From CAVVJA01 sp963779485 (GTDB lineage Bacteria > Actinomycetota > Actinomycetes > Mycobacteriales > Jatrophihabitantaceae): a DNA stretch of 64,000 nucleotides. Below the pieces are notes generated by a model. It did no database searches. It worked only from the letters and a program-made list of their open reading frames with translations, and was not told the origin of the DNA. Positions 35,591-44,560 of this stretch are shown piece by piece. The stretch is taken from positions 1 to 64,000 of the forward strand of contig CAVZYJ010000007.1 in the NCBI GenBank assembly GCA_963779485.1, read 5' to 3'. The translations under genes were made by a program, and so were the position numbers. Positions within the stretch are counted from its first letter, which is position 1. Each line of letters opens with the position of its first letter.

Positions 35591-36460
35591 TCAACGAGAT
35601 TTCGTGGAGCGGGCGAGCGCGGACAACAAGGCGGCGGTGGCTGGCGGATCGGGCGGTTGACCGTAGGTCGCAGCGTAGACGTGACGGTCGGCGCCATTGA
35701 GTTTGGTCGCAGTGATGCCTTTGATCCGGTGGGCGCGAAGGGCCAGGCCGGGGATAGTGGTGACTCCCATGCCGGCGCCGACCAAGGCTTGCAGCACGAC
35801 CATGTCGTCGGTGATGTAGGAAATCTTCGGCGTGAACCCTTCGTTGGCGCATAGCCAGAGCAAGTGGCTGCGGCAGCGTTCGCATCCGGCGATCCACGTG
35901 GAGTCACGCAGCTCGACGAGCTTCTTGCCGCGACGGGACGACAACAAGTAGACCGGGTCGTCGAGCAGGTGATGGAGGCGGATGCCTTCGGCTTCGGGCT
36001 CCGTCTCGTCATAGCGAAATATCAGCGCGACATCGATCCGGCCCGCGCGTAGCAGCTCGAGCGCTTCGGGTGGGTGAGTGTCAATAAGGCTGATCTCCAG
36101 GCCTGGGTGTTCACGCCTGAGCGCCGCTATGGCCGGCGGGACGAGTGAGCCGATCGCCGAAGAGAAGCCGGCCAGCCGGACGCGGCCGGCGGTCAATCCC
36201 ACATGGGCGGATAGCTCGGCTTCGGCGGCGTCGACTCGTCCGATGATCTCGGCCGCGCGGTCGGCGAGCAGCCGTCCAGCGTCCGTGAGACGGATGCCGC
36301 GGCCGACCCGTTGCAGCAGCTGAGCGCCGGTCTCAGCCTCCAGCCGGGCGAGGTGATGACTCACCGAGGGCTGCGTGTAATGGAGGGCCTTGGCGGCCTC
36401 GGTTACTGATCCGTACCGGGATACCGCGTCGATAACGCGAAGCCGAACCACATCGAGCAT
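35591..36460 (-). CDS. LysR-family regulator beside cysteine dioxygenase
   Basis: 289 residues from ATG 36460. The HTH is VIDAVSRYGSVTEAAKALHY and TQPSVSHHLARLEAETGAQL; the co-inducer domain shows ISLIDTHPPEALELLRAG and VYLLSSRRGKKLVELRD. It is divergent from cysteine dioxygenase (76 bp gap), which strongly suggests that it activates that gene. Cysteine or a related thiol could be the co-inducer; that is inference. Confidence 0.93.
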   Translation of the reverse strand: MLDVVRLRVIDAVSRYGSVTEAAKALHYTQPSVSHHLARLEAETGAQLLQRVGRGIRLTDAGRLLADRAAEIIGRVDAAEAELSAHVGLTAGRVRLAGFSSAIGSLVPPAIAALRREHPGLEISLIDTHPPEALELLRAGRIDVALIFRYDETEPEAEGIRLHHLLDDPVYLLSSRRGKKLVELRDSTWIAGCERCRSHLLWLCANEGFTPKISYITDDMVVLQALVGAGMGVTTIPGLALRAHRIKGITATKLNGADRHVYAATYGQPPDPPATAALLSALARSTKSR

Positions 36461-36496
36461 GCATCAATTCTATCTATGGGTTACCCGCTATTTTGG

Positions 36497-36510
36497 CATT
36501 AGACGTAATG
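36497..36510. promoter_or_regulatory. CATTA-n4-TAATG repeat between LysR and cysteine dioxygenase genes
   Basis: CATTA (36497-36501) and TAATG (36506-36510) are inverted around GACG. The spacer region also holds GGGTTACCC (36478-36486). Either could be the LysR site controlling the divergent promoters. Confidence 0.4.
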
Positions 36511-36535
36511 AATTCGGGCGGGCAGGCTAGCTGGT

Positions 36536-37072
36536 ATGGCCATCAGACAGGCACAAGCGGAAACCCGAACCCGAACCGGAGCCCGAGCCGAGCTCGCTCC
36601 GCTGATCACTGCCGTGCGTGCTGCTGTCGGCGAGCACAGCGACTGGTCGCGCACCGCACAACTCGTCGCAGGCCAGTTGCGAGGACACCTGCCTCACCCG
36701 GATTTGCTGACCGCCGAGGAGCGCCTCGGCTCGGCCGACGGCTACCGCAGTCACACCCTGTACGTCGAGCCGGACGGCTCGTTCTCGATCATTGCTGTGG
36801 TGTGGCGGCCCGGACAGGTCACCCGTATCCACGATCACGTCACCTGGTGCGTTGTCGGCGTCATCCAGGGCGTCGAGCACGAAGAGCTGTTTGACGCGAA
36901 CCTCAAGCCGCTCGGCACCAACGACAATCGGGTCGGCGACGTCAGCGGCTTCGCGCCGCCCGGCGACATTCATCGCATCCACAACACGACGAGTGCAACC
37001 GCAATCTCCATACACATCTACGGCACCGATGTCACCCGCATCGGGTCCAGCGTCCGCCGCTACTACGACTAA
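36536..37072 (+). CDS. Cysteine dioxygenase family protein
   Basis: 178 residues from ATG 36536. The cupin metal ligands are visible as His99 and His101 in RIHDHVTWCVVGVIQGVEHE and His149 in PPGDIHRIHN, with the ISIHIYGTDV strand after it. CDO oxidises cysteine to cysteine sulfinate and controls cellular cysteine levels. The N-terminus is somewhat extended by a Gln/Thr/Arg-rich stretch of about 20 residues. It is followed 58 bp later by a glutamate-cysteine ligase-like gene. Confidence 0.9.
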   Translation: MAIRQAQAETRTRTGARAELAPLITAVRAAVGEHSDWSRTAQLVAGQLRGHLPHPDLLTAEERLGSADGYRSHTLYVEPDGSFSIIAVVWRPGQVTRIHDHVTWCVVGVIQGVEHEELFDANLKPLGTNDNRVGDVSGFAPPGDIHRIHNTTSATAISIHIYGTDVTRIGSSVRRYYD

Positions 37073-37130
37073 CGCGCGGCGGCCGGTTCGGGTCACACCG
37101 GGGAAACATGGGGGACATAGCCTCTTGACC

Positions 37131-38243
37131 ATGCCGGGGAGCGCGGGACCTCCGACGCTGGGCGTCGAGGAGGAGCTGCACCTCGTCGACATCGGCACCG
37201 GAGAGCTTGCGGCGCGCGCCTCGGAGATTCTGGCGACGCTGCCCGCCGACACCTTCGGGCACGAACTGCAGCAGTCGACCGTGGAGATCAACACGCGCGT
37301 CTGGCGGACGCTCGACGACCTCGACCGGGACATCCGGCAACTGCGCCGCGACCTGGGCACGGCGACCCGGCCTCTTCGGCTGGGGCTGGCTGCGGTCGGC
37401 ACTGTGCCTTTGGACAACAGCCCGGGGCTCGAGGTCACACCCACTCGCCGGTTCACTCGGATGCATGAGGACTACCAGTTGCTCGTCGAGGAGCAGCTGA
37501 TCTGCGGCACCCAGGTGCACGTCGGTGTCGAGGACCGGGACGTCGCGGTGGCGGTGTCGCAGCGGGTGCTCGGCTGGCTGCCGGTGTTCCTTGCCCTGTC
37601 GGCCAGCTCGCCGTACTGGCATGGCCTCGACACCGGCTACGCGAGCATCCGGACGATGATCTGGCAGCGCTGGCCGACGGCGGGCGCCACCGGGCCGATC
37701 GGCGGCGCGGCCGAATACGACACGCTGGTCGCGGACCTGATAGCGACCGGGGTCATCGCCGACGCCAAGATGGCCTACTTCGACGTGCGGCCGTCTTCGC
37801 ACGAGCCGACTGTGGAGCTTCGAGTGTGCGACGCATGCCCGCTCGTCGAGGACGTCATCCTCCTGGCCGGCCTGTTTCGCGCGCTCGTCGCTCAGGAGGT
37901 GGCGTCGGTCAGTGCGGGCGAACCGCCGCGCCATGCGGTCGCGGCGCCGGTACATCGCGCGGCGATGTGGCGGGCGGCTCGCAGCGGTCTCGGCGGCGAG
38001 CTTGTCGTGCCCGGTCAGCGTGCGCCCGTACCCGCGGCGGACGCGGTCCACGCGCTGCTGGCGCAGCTGCGTCCGCAGCTCACCGAGTTCGGCGACTGGG
38101 ACGTCGTGCGGCAGCTGGCGACGGATGCCCTCGCCCGCGGCACGTCGGCCGAGCGCCAGCGGGCGGCGCTACGCCGGCGGGGTCGACTCACCGATATCGT
38201 GGACCAGGTGGTGGCCGAGACCGAGACAGCTCACCGTGCCTGA
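37131..38243 (+). CDS. Glutamate-cysteine ligase-like carboxylate-amine ligase (YbdK/GCS2)
   Basis: 370 residues from ATG 37131. The family start GVEEELHLVDIGTGEL, the central QQSTVEINTRVWRTLDDL, the CGTQVHVGV motif and YFDVRPSSHEPTVELRVCD are all typical of GCS2. Members join an amino group to glutamate; EgtA variants make gamma-glutamylcysteine for ergothioneine, others are uncharacterised. The pairing with cysteine dioxygenase suggests a sulfur-amino-acid function. No ergothioneine genes are visible nearby. Confidence 0.9.
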   Translation: MPGSAGPPTLGVEEELHLVDIGTGELAARASEILATLPADTFGHELQQSTVEINTRVWRTLDDLDRDIRQLRRDLGTATRPLRLGLAAVGTVPLDNSPGLEVTPTRRFTRMHEDYQLLVEEQLICGTQVHVGVEDRDVAVAVSQRVLGWLPVFLALSASSPYWHGLDTGYASIRTMIWQRWPTAGATGPIGGAAEYDTLVADLIATGVIADAKMAYFDVRPSSHEPTVELRVCDACPLVEDVILLAGLFRALVAQEVASVSAGEPPRHAVAAPVHRAAMWRAARSGLGGELVVPGQRAPVPAADAVHALLAQLRPQLTEFGDWDVVRQLATDALARGTSAERQRAALRRRGRLTDIVDQVVAETETAHRA

Positions 38244-38255
38244 GCCGCCGAGGCC

Positions 38256-40271
38256 TCATCCGGTGGGGAAGAGCTCCTCGAGGCCGGCCATCCGGAGCAG
38301 CACGGCCACCGAATAGGGAACGTTGCGTAGCGCGACCTCGATTCCGCGAGGCGCCGCAATGCGCCGCAGCCGGAGTAGCGCAGCGAGCCCGGACGAGTCG
38401 AAGAAGTTGACCTGACCAAGATCGACGACGATCCGGCCGCCGCTGGCTGCAGCGGGCAGCAGTTGCTCACCGCCAGCGACTACCTCGTCGGCGCAGGTCA
38501 CGTCGACGTCTCCGGTTAGCGTGAGGACGGGGACGGCCGCGTTGTCCGGGCTGGTTGCGGAGGCCATGGATGGGGTCCGTTGCCTAGTCGGCTGGCGCTC
38601 CAGGAACCGCATCGACGGCTGCGGGGTGGGGACCGGCGCGGGCAACCGTAGGGAGAACCACACTGTCTTACCCACTCCGGAAAGGCTGGGTCGTACGCCC
38701 CAGGCGTCGGAAAGCTCCGCGACAAAGTACATGCCGCGACCGCTCACGTCCGACGGCGCCGGGCGCTGCACAGTGACCGCGCCTGCGCCGTAATCGGTGA
38801 ACTCGACGCGCAGCCGACTCGGAGATCGGAATACGTCGATCGTGAAGTCGCTTCGGGCGTGCACGACGCAGTTGGTCGCGACTTCAGACGCCAGCAGTCC
38901 GAGGGTGCTGCGGTCTTCAGGGCTCAGCTCACCGGCGGCTTGGAGGACAAACGCGCGAGCCTGCGCCACGGACTGCGGGTCGGGCGCGAGCCGCAGTTGT
39001 CCGATCGACGTCTCGGTGTCGGCCGCGGCATAGGCTCCGGCGGCTACCCGTCCGTTAGCCGCGTCTTCGGCGGGGACTCGCCGCAACGCGAGCACGGCGA
39101 CGTCATCGAGCGTCTGGGTTGCGCCGACGAGCCGACGCATCACCTCTCGGCAAACCACTTCCGGATACTCGGCGGTAACCGCGGCGCGCAGGCGGGCCAA
39201 GCCGACGTCTATCGGCTCGTCTCGACGTTCGACCAGGCCATCGGTGTAGCACAACAGAACCCCGCCGGGCGGCAAGTCGAACTCGGCTGACCCGTACGCG
39301 AACTCCGGCAGGGCGCCCAACGGCGGCCCGGCGCGCAACGCCAGCAGGTCGGCCCCGCCACCGGGCACGGCCAGCACCGGTGGCGGATGACCGGCCGAGC
39401 TGATCTCGAAACGGTCGTACGGAGGGCGGGCGACCGCACACAGTGCGGTTACCGTCGTTCCGATCTCGAAATGATCGACCTTGCGGTTGGTCAACTCGAG
39501 CACCCGCGCCGGCCCCTCACCCAACAAGGCGTAGGCCCGCAGCGCGCTCTTCACTCGGCTCATGATTACCGCAGAATTCAGGCCGTGACCGGCCACGTCG
39601 CCGATGACGACCCACAGCTGCTCGGAGGGCAGCACAAACGCGTCGTACCAGTCGCCGCCGACCGCGCGGTCCTCGGCGGGGGCGTAGCGGGCCGCGAACT
39701 GCATCTCGCGAAGCCGCGGCAGCCGAGTCGGCAGCAAACCACGCTCCAATAGCGCGGCCGCAGCGGCCTCGACCGCTAACCGTCGAACCTGGATCGCGGC
39801 CGCGACCCGTTCGGCCGCAACCTGCAACAGGTCCGCGTCCTGGCTGGTGAACGACCGGTCATGCAACCGACCGACATGGAGCACCCCGATGACGTCGGTC
39901 CCGACCATCAGGGGGACGCCGAGCATCCGCCGAATGCCCTTCTCCCACAGAATCGGATTCGCCACGGTGGTGGCATCGACGCGATCGAGAACCACCGGGG
40001 CCTTGCGGGCGGCGATGGTGCCCGCAAAACCGGTGCCGATCGGCACCCGGACGCCTTGTCGCACCTCCTCCTCGAGGCCACACGCCGCCCGAGCCACCAG
40101 CTCGTCAGCACCGTCCTGACGCAGCAACACCGCCGCGGTGTCGGCATCGAGGATCGACCGCAACCGATCCAGTACCTCGACCAGCAGATCGTCGACATCG
40201 AGCCTGGTCACCCCGAGGTCGGTAACGGCGAGCAGGCTGCTCAGCGTCTCTTTCCACGGGCCGTCCGGCAT
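38256..40271 (-). CDS. GAF-SpoIIE-HATPase-STAS multidomain phosphatase
   Basis: 671 residues from ATG 40271; TTG 40295 overlaps the upstream stop and is an alternative. Order: GAF sensor (about 20-170, RVPIGTGFAGTIAARKAPVV), SpoIIE/PP2C phosphatase (about 195-400, with AVGGDWYDAF and VIGDVAGHGLNSAVIMSRVK, conserved metal Asp), anti-sigma-type HATPase (about 420-550, LASEVATNCVVHARS and GRGMYFV), and C-terminal STAS (about 575-671, VVDLGQVNFFDSSGLAALLR). This puts phosphatase, kinase-like and antagonist-like modules of a partner switch into one chain. It is downstream of a separate STAS gene in the same operon. Confidence 0.9.
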   Translation of the reverse strand: MPDGPWKETLSSLLAVTDLGVTRLDVDDLLVEVLDRLRSILDADTAAVLLRQDGADELVARAACGLEEEVRQGVRVPIGTGFAGTIAARKAPVVLDRVDATTVANPILWEKGIRRMLGVPLMVGTDVIGVLHVGRLHDRSFTSQDADLLQVAAERVAAAIQVRRLAVEAAAAALLERGLLPTRLPRLREMQFAARYAPAEDRAVGGDWYDAFVLPSEQLWVVIGDVAGHGLNSAVIMSRVKSALRAYALLGEGPARVLELTNRKVDHFEIGTTVTALCAVARPPYDRFEISSAGHPPPVLAVPGGGADLLALRAGPPLGALPEFAYGSAEFDLPPGGVLLCYTDGLVERRDEPIDVGLARLRAAVTAEYPEVVCREVMRRLVGATQTLDDVAVLALRRVPAEDAANGRVAAGAYAAADTETSIGQLRLAPDPQSVAQARAFVLQAAGELSPEDRSTLGLLASEVATNCVVHARSDFTIDVFRSPSRLRVEFTDYGAGAVTVQRPAPSDVSGRGMYFVAELSDAWGVRPSLSGVGKTVWFSLRLPAPVPTPQPSMRFLERQPTRQRTPSMASATSPDNAAVPVLTLTGDVDVTCADEVVAGGEQLLPAAASGGRIVVDLGQVNFFDSSGLAALLRLRRIAAPRGIEVALRNVPYSVAVLLRMAGLEELFPTG

Positions 40272-40291
40272 GACAGCGAGCGTAAACGTAC

Positions 40292-40624
40292 TCAACCCGC
40301 ATCCGGGCCAGGTCCAGCTTCTATGGCGAACACATCGACCAGACCGGTGATTTGCAGGAGCCTCGTCACCGGCTCCGACGGACGCAGGAGAACGAGCGAC
40401 GCGTCCCGCTGGACGAGTGAATTCCGTATTCCGACCAACGCGCCCAGCCCAGTGGAGTCCAGGAAGGTGACACCTGACAAATCAAGGATGACGCCCCGCC
40501 CCCCCGAGTCGACGAGCGCGGCCTCCGCCGCCTCTCCGAGCTCATCAGCGACCGCGAGATCCACCTCGCCATCGATGAGGAGCAGCGTGGGGCCAGCGGG
40601 GTCGGGCTGCGTCGGCCATCGCAC
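40292..40624 (-). CDS. STAS-domain anti-sigma factor antagonist, operon with SpoIIE protein
   Basis: 110 residues from GTG 40624; TTG 40684 would overlap glyoxalase remnant copy 2 and is less likely. STAS motifs: TLLLIDGEVDLAVADELGE and VILDLSGVTFLDSTGLGALV, with the canonical DST-type serine/threonine site for phosphorylation. The stop overlaps or abuts the SpoIIE gene, so they are co-expressed, matching an RsbV-like antagonist and its phosphatase. Confidence 0.85.
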   Translation of the reverse strand: MRWPTQPDPAGPTLLLIDGEVDLAVADELGEAAEAALVDSGGRGVILDLSGVTFLDSTGLGALVGIRNSLVQRDASLVLLRPSEPVTRLLQITGLVDVFAIEAGPGPDAG

Positions 40625-40670
40625 GAGGCGCAATCTAGCGGGATCCGCGCGAGGGCCTGACGCCCGGTCC

Positions 40671-40740
40671 GTCGATCGAGCCAACCGCTTCTACCAGAGC
40701 CTCGGATGGCGGCTGGACGCTGACATCGTCGTCGGCGACG
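40671..40740 (+). pseudogene. N-terminal fragment of a VOC gene, copy 2 (split by inversion)
   Basis: Encodes VDRANRFYQSLGWRLDADIV then VGDG before the frame degrades. Similarity to copy 1 at 29011 is high at the DNA level. The C-terminal half of a VOC gene lies at 41151-41317 in the opposite orientation, with a partner gene between; see findings. Confidence 0.7.
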
Positions 40741-40942
40741 GTAATCGTACTGATCGGCGGGTGGTCGAACGTCACCCGGCAGTAGCTAGGCTACGACGAT
40801 CAACGCGCACGTGCGCCCAGGAGGAGAGTTCCGAAGCCCGGCCGTTGTTGGGCGGATCGGTATCGAGGCTGCTCACCACGAACTCCTCAGGTTGGTCAGG
40901 CATCCACAAGGTCTGCCAACGCAGCAATCGGGGCGGCGCGCC

Positions 40943-41149
40943 TCAAGCGGGCGATACGACGATGTCTTTGACCTCCGCCATGTAGCGCCCGGCGGATGCG
41001 GATGCCTCCTCCGGGGTGCTCCCGCCCTCGCGAGCGTCCATGTACGCCGCGTACCAGTCCCACCAGTTGTGCGGTGGAGCGACCGCCTCGAACGAGCCGT
41101 GACGTTCGGAGGTCTCGTGCAGCAGATCGGCCAGGGAAGCGATGTCCAT
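40943..41149 (-). CDS. Small conserved protein normally following a VOC gene
   Basis: 68 residues from ATG 41149 with GAGGAGGAC before it. Sequence starts MDIASLADLLHETSERHGSF and contains NWWDWYAAYMDAREGGSTPE, a small actinobacterial protein of unknown role found directly after VOC genes. Here the upstream VOC gene is only its C-terminal remnant, which ends one base before this start. The protein itself looks intact. Confidence 0.75.
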   Translation of the reverse strand: MDIASLADLLHETSERHGSFEAVAPPHNWWDWYAAYMDAREGGSTPEEASASAGRYMAEVKDIVVSPA

Positions 41150-41150
41150 G

Positions 41151-41317
41151 TCAGTCCTCCTCATCCCGGCCGGATCGCCGGGTCGTGATCTCGTGAGCAG
41201 CCAGCGATTGCCATTCGGGTCGCTGAACGACGTGGCGGGGTCGAGCACCAGCGCCCATGGTGTCGACGATGCCCTTTGCATCGGTTCGTCGCACCCGTGA
41301 AACACGCGGGTCACCGG
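41151..41317 (-). pseudogene. C-terminal fragment of a VOC gene
   Basis: On the minus strand SFSDPNGNRWLL matches the C-terminal metal-binding strand of VOC proteins (SFADPDGNGWLLQE), and in the next frame EITTRRSGRDEED finishes the gene. One base is lost between the two parts. Everything before the last 55 residues is missing. It was probably once an intact gene with copy 2 at 40671 and the 68-residue gene. Confidence 0.7.
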
Positions 41318-41347
41318 TTGACCGGGGAGGGCCGGTGCCTCGGCCTA

Positions 41348-42202
41348 TCACACTGCGGCGTCCTGGCTGAGGAAGCCGTCGACGGCGTCCGCGAACTCGG
41401 TGTGGTGCTGGAACAGGAAGCCGTGCGCAGCGTCCGGGTAGATCGTGACCCGCGCATGCGGGATCAACCCGGCGATCAGGTACGAGTAGTGGGGGAGAAT
41501 CATCGGGTCGCTGTCTCCGTTGGCGACGAAGACGGGCACTCGGATCGCACTGAGTCGCTGAAGTTGAGCGTGGTCGGGCATGCCCCACGCGCAGACCGCG
41601 TCGTATTGGGCTTGCCGGGTCTGCCAAGTGGTCGCCTTGTCTCGGTCAACCGTGCGCGCGAGCATGCGACCGAACGACTGCTCACCGGCCCGCCGGCTCC
41701 CGGCCGAGTGCGTGTAGAAGACGTCGAGGACACGTTTCGGGTCGGTATCGGCTGCTCCGACAGCGTCGATGACATCGCGGGCCCAGCCGTGCATCCCGGC
41801 GGCCCCGCGCGGCGCCGAGGACGCCAGCACGAGACGGCGAACGACGTCCGGTCGGATGAGCGCCATCTCCTGTGCGATGAAGCTGCCGAGGGAGAACCCG
41901 AGGATGTCGGCCTGCGCTATTCCAATGGCGTCGAGGAACGCGAGGGCGTCGTGCGCCATACGCGTGACGGTGGCCGGCGTCCTTCCGGTCGATCCGCCGA
42001 CCCCAGCGTTGTCGAAGGTCACCACGCGGCGGCTGGCAGCCAACGCGTCGATCAGAGCTGGGTCCCAGTTGTCGAGATTGCCGCGGAAGTGTTGTAACAG
42101 GACTAGCGGTGTGACAGCCTGTCCAGTCTCGCGGTACGCGTAGTCGATGCCGTTCGTTGCGCTGACCCGCTTGGTGGGTGCCTCGGAATAGTTCACGGTC
42201 AT
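41348..42202 (-). CDS. Alpha/beta hydrolase
   Basis: 284 residues from ATG 42202. VLLQHFRGNLDNWDPALIDA is the oxyanion segment (QHFRG in place of HG), GFSLGSFIAQEMA has nucleophile Ser104, VFVANGDSDPMILPHYSYL gives the acid and YPDAAHGFLFQHH the histidine. This is the haloalkane dehalogenase/peroxidase-like group. Substrate unknown. Divergent from the FAD oxidoreductase. Confidence 0.9.
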   Translation of the reverse strand: MTVNYSEAPTKRVSATNGIDYAYRETGQAVTPLVLLQHFRGNLDNWDPALIDALAASRRVVTFDNAGVGGSTGRTPATVTRMAHDALAFLDAIGIAQADILGFSLGSFIAQEMALIRPDVVRRLVLASSAPRGAAGMHGWARDVIDAVGAADTDPKRVLDVFYTHSAGSRRAGEQSFGRMLARTVDRDKATTWQTRQAQYDAVCAWGMPDHAQLQRLSAIRVPVFVANGDSDPMILPHYSYLIAGLIPHARVTIYPDAAHGFLFQHHTEFADAVDGFLSQDAAV

Positions 42203-42385
42203 CGATCTCTCCTCGCCGGCCAGGCCGCGTTGGCGCCAGTGTCGGCAGCAGCGACTTCAGCCATCATCGCCGGTTTCGCGGCTGGCATCGTGCAAGCGTG
42301 GGAACTTCTGGGCATATCAACCGCGAGGCGTGTGACTGCCGACAGCCCAGCAGATCACAAAGAGCCGAAGGGATCGAGAGGCACC

Positions 42386-43984
42386 GTGACAAGCGACTCC
42401 ATGGCCGACGCCGTCGTCGTCGGCGCCGGGTCCAACGGCCTGGTAGCAGCGAACCTCCTGGCCGACGCCGGCTGGTCGGTCGTGGTCTGTGAAGCGACGC
42501 CTCACCCCGGCGGTGCCGTCCGTACCGCCGAGGTCACCGCACCGGACTATCGCACGGATCTGTTCAGTGCGTTCTACCCGCTGAGCGTGGCGTCTCCCAT
42601 CCTCTCCGCACTTCAGCTGGAGAACTACGGGCTCGTGTGGAGCCATGCTCCGGCCGTGCTGGCCCACGTGCTGCCCGACGATCGTTGTGCTGTCCTCCAC
42701 CGCGATAGGGACCGCACCGCCGAATCGCTGGCGGCCTTTCACCCAGACGACGGCGCGGCCTGGCTGCGCCTCGTCGAAGAGTGGGACCGGATAGCGCAGC
42801 CGCTGATCGACGCCGTGTTCCGGCCCTTCCCGCCGATCATGCCGACGCAGCGTCTCCTCCGCTCGCTCGGCGTCCATGGCTCGATGCGATTCGCCCGGAT
42901 GGCCATTCAGCCGGTCCGCCGTCTTGGCGAGGAGACCTTCCGTGGCGTCGGCGGACCCGTGCTCCTCGCTGGCAATGCACTGCACGCCGATCTGGCTCCG
43001 GATGGCGCCGGGAGCGCGCTCTATGGCTGGTTGCTGTGCATGATCGGCCAGAGCTATGGCTTTCCGGTCCCGGTTGGCGGCGCCGGGCGACTGGTGGACG
43101 CGCTGGTCGACCGGCTTCGGGCCCGGGGCGGCGTCGTCCGCGTCGACGCTCCGGTGACCGAGATCTTGCTCACCGATGGCCGGGCTTCCGGTGTTCGGCT
43201 TGGCTCGGGGGAGCAGCTGGACGCAGGACGGGCCGTGATAGCTGATGTTCCCGCGCCCCAGCTGTACCTCGACCTGGTCGGAGCCGATCGGTTGCCGCCG
43301 GGGCTCGTGGCCGACCTGCGGAACTTCCAGTGGGATGCCCCGACGTTCAAGGTCAACTGGGCGCTGTCCCGCCCGCTGCCATGGCTTGCGGACGGCGCGC
43401 GCACCGCGGGTACCGTGCATCTCGGGGTCGACCTCGACGGGCTGACGGATTACGCCGCCGATCTGGCCACTCGGCGTATGCCGAGTCGACCATTCCTGCT
43501 GCTGGGTCAGATGACGACCAGCGACCCGACGCGATCTCCCGCCGGGACCGAGTCGGCCTGGGTGTACACGCACCTGCCCGCCGGCGTCGACCTGCAGGAT
43601 GCTGCGATCCAAGCCCACCTCGAGCTTGTGGAGCGAACGATTGAGCGGCATGCGCCGGGATTCTCCGACCTGATCGTCGGCCGGTACGTGCAGCGCCCCG
43701 CCGATCTGCAGGCCGCCAACCCCAGCCTGGTCTCGGGCGCTATCAACGGCGGTACTGCCCAGCTGCACCAGCAGCTGATCTTTCGCCCGGTGCCAGGGCT
43801 GGGCGGAGCGGCCACGCCGATTGACCGCCTTTACCTCGGCAGCTCTTCGGCCCATCCCGGAGGCGGGGTACACGGAGGCCCGGGCGCCAATGCCGCTCGC
43901 CTGGCGCTCTCCCGAGAGAAACCCACGGGGCGGCTCAAGCGCGCGGCTACGACATCGCTGCTCCGTCGGATGTACGAGAGTTAA
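42386..43984 (+). CDS. Phytoene-desaturase-like FAD oxidoreductase
   Basis: 532 residues from GTG 42386 (ATG 42401 also possible). The FAD motif VVGAGSNGLVAANLLADAG is at the N-terminus, followed by EATPHPGGAVRTAE. The C-terminal region LYLGSSSAHPGGGVHGGPG is the second FAD-contacting motif of the carotenoid desaturase/retinol saturase family. No other carotenoid genes are present, so the substrate may be another polyprenoid or quinone. Length is normal for the group. Confidence 0.92.
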   Translation: MTSDSMADAVVVGAGSNGLVAANLLADAGWSVVVCEATPHPGGAVRTAEVTAPDYRTDLFSAFYPLSVASPILSALQLENYGLVWSHAPAVLAHVLPDDRCAVLHRDRDRTAESLAAFHPDDGAAWLRLVEEWDRIAQPLIDAVFRPFPPIMPTQRLLRSLGVHGSMRFARMAIQPVRRLGEETFRGVGGPVLLAGNALHADLAPDGAGSALYGWLLCMIGQSYGFPVPVGGAGRLVDALVDRLRARGGVVRVDAPVTEILLTDGRASGVRLGSGEQLDAGRAVIADVPAPQLYLDLVGADRLPPGLVADLRNFQWDAPTFKVNWALSRPLPWLADGARTAGTVHLGVDLDGLTDYAADLATRRMPSRPFLLLGQMTTSDPTRSPAGTESAWVYTHLPAGVDLQDAAIQAHLELVERTIERHAPGFSDLIVGRYVQRPADLQAANPSLVSGAINGGTAQLHQQLIFRPVPGLGGAATPIDRLYLGSSSAHPGGGVHGGPGANAARLALSREKPTGRLKRAATTSLLRRMYES

Positions 43985-44159
43985 ACGCGAGCTTCCTCCG
44001 ACGTTGGAAGGCGCCGCGCGGATCACTTGCGATCCGTCGTTCCGGTACAGGACGCCGAGCAGGTAGACGTTTATGCGCTCAGACGGGTTGTTCCAGCGCC
44101 TCCCAGCGTTGGTGAGCGCGCTTGGCCGCCGGTTAGCGTTCGACTCTGCTGAGCGATAG

Positions 44160-44378
44160 TCAGTGGTAGGCGGCGAGGAAGGTGCGCACGCCGCTGTCGG
44201 CCCATCTGTTGATCTCGCGGGTCGCGGGCGCGGCGTCCTGGCCAAGGAGCATCGCTTGGTTGACCGGGGCGGACATGATGAGCCAGTTGAACTGGGTGGC
44301 TGCGAGTGCCGCGTCGGGCGTATTGAGTCGGCCCTGGCGGGTGAGTTCGGCGAAGGCGTCGGCGAGTGCGTTGCACTG
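44160..44378 (-). pseudogene. C-terminal remnant of a TetR regulator
   Basis: The minus frame reads LADAFAELTRQGRLNTPDAA then QFNWLIMSAPVNQAMLLG, the ligand-domain end of AefR-like TetR proteins. No HTH domain is present. At about 44378 the homology stops and unrelated sequence begins, where an opposite-strand fragment reads WRGFDQVEALIAERTGQV. Together they mark a recombination scar. Confidence 0.65.
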
Positions 44379-44560
44379 GCGCGGCTTCGACCAGGTCGAG
44401 GCACTCATCGCCGAGCGCACCGGGCAAGTGCTCTGCATCGACGTCGACACTCCAAGCGCGGGCCACCCCTAACGGCCTCCTCGTCGTCCGCCTTGCGAGC
44501 CGAAGCCTGGATCACCGCGTCTGGCAAACGACTTCCCTCGCGGGACACTAGGGTCTGCTC

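Noticed and set aside
42317..44404. Long 695-codon open frame opposite the FAD oxidoreductase
   Set aside because: It is the antisense shadow of a GC-rich gene with clear motifs on the plus strand, and has no ribosome site or domain.
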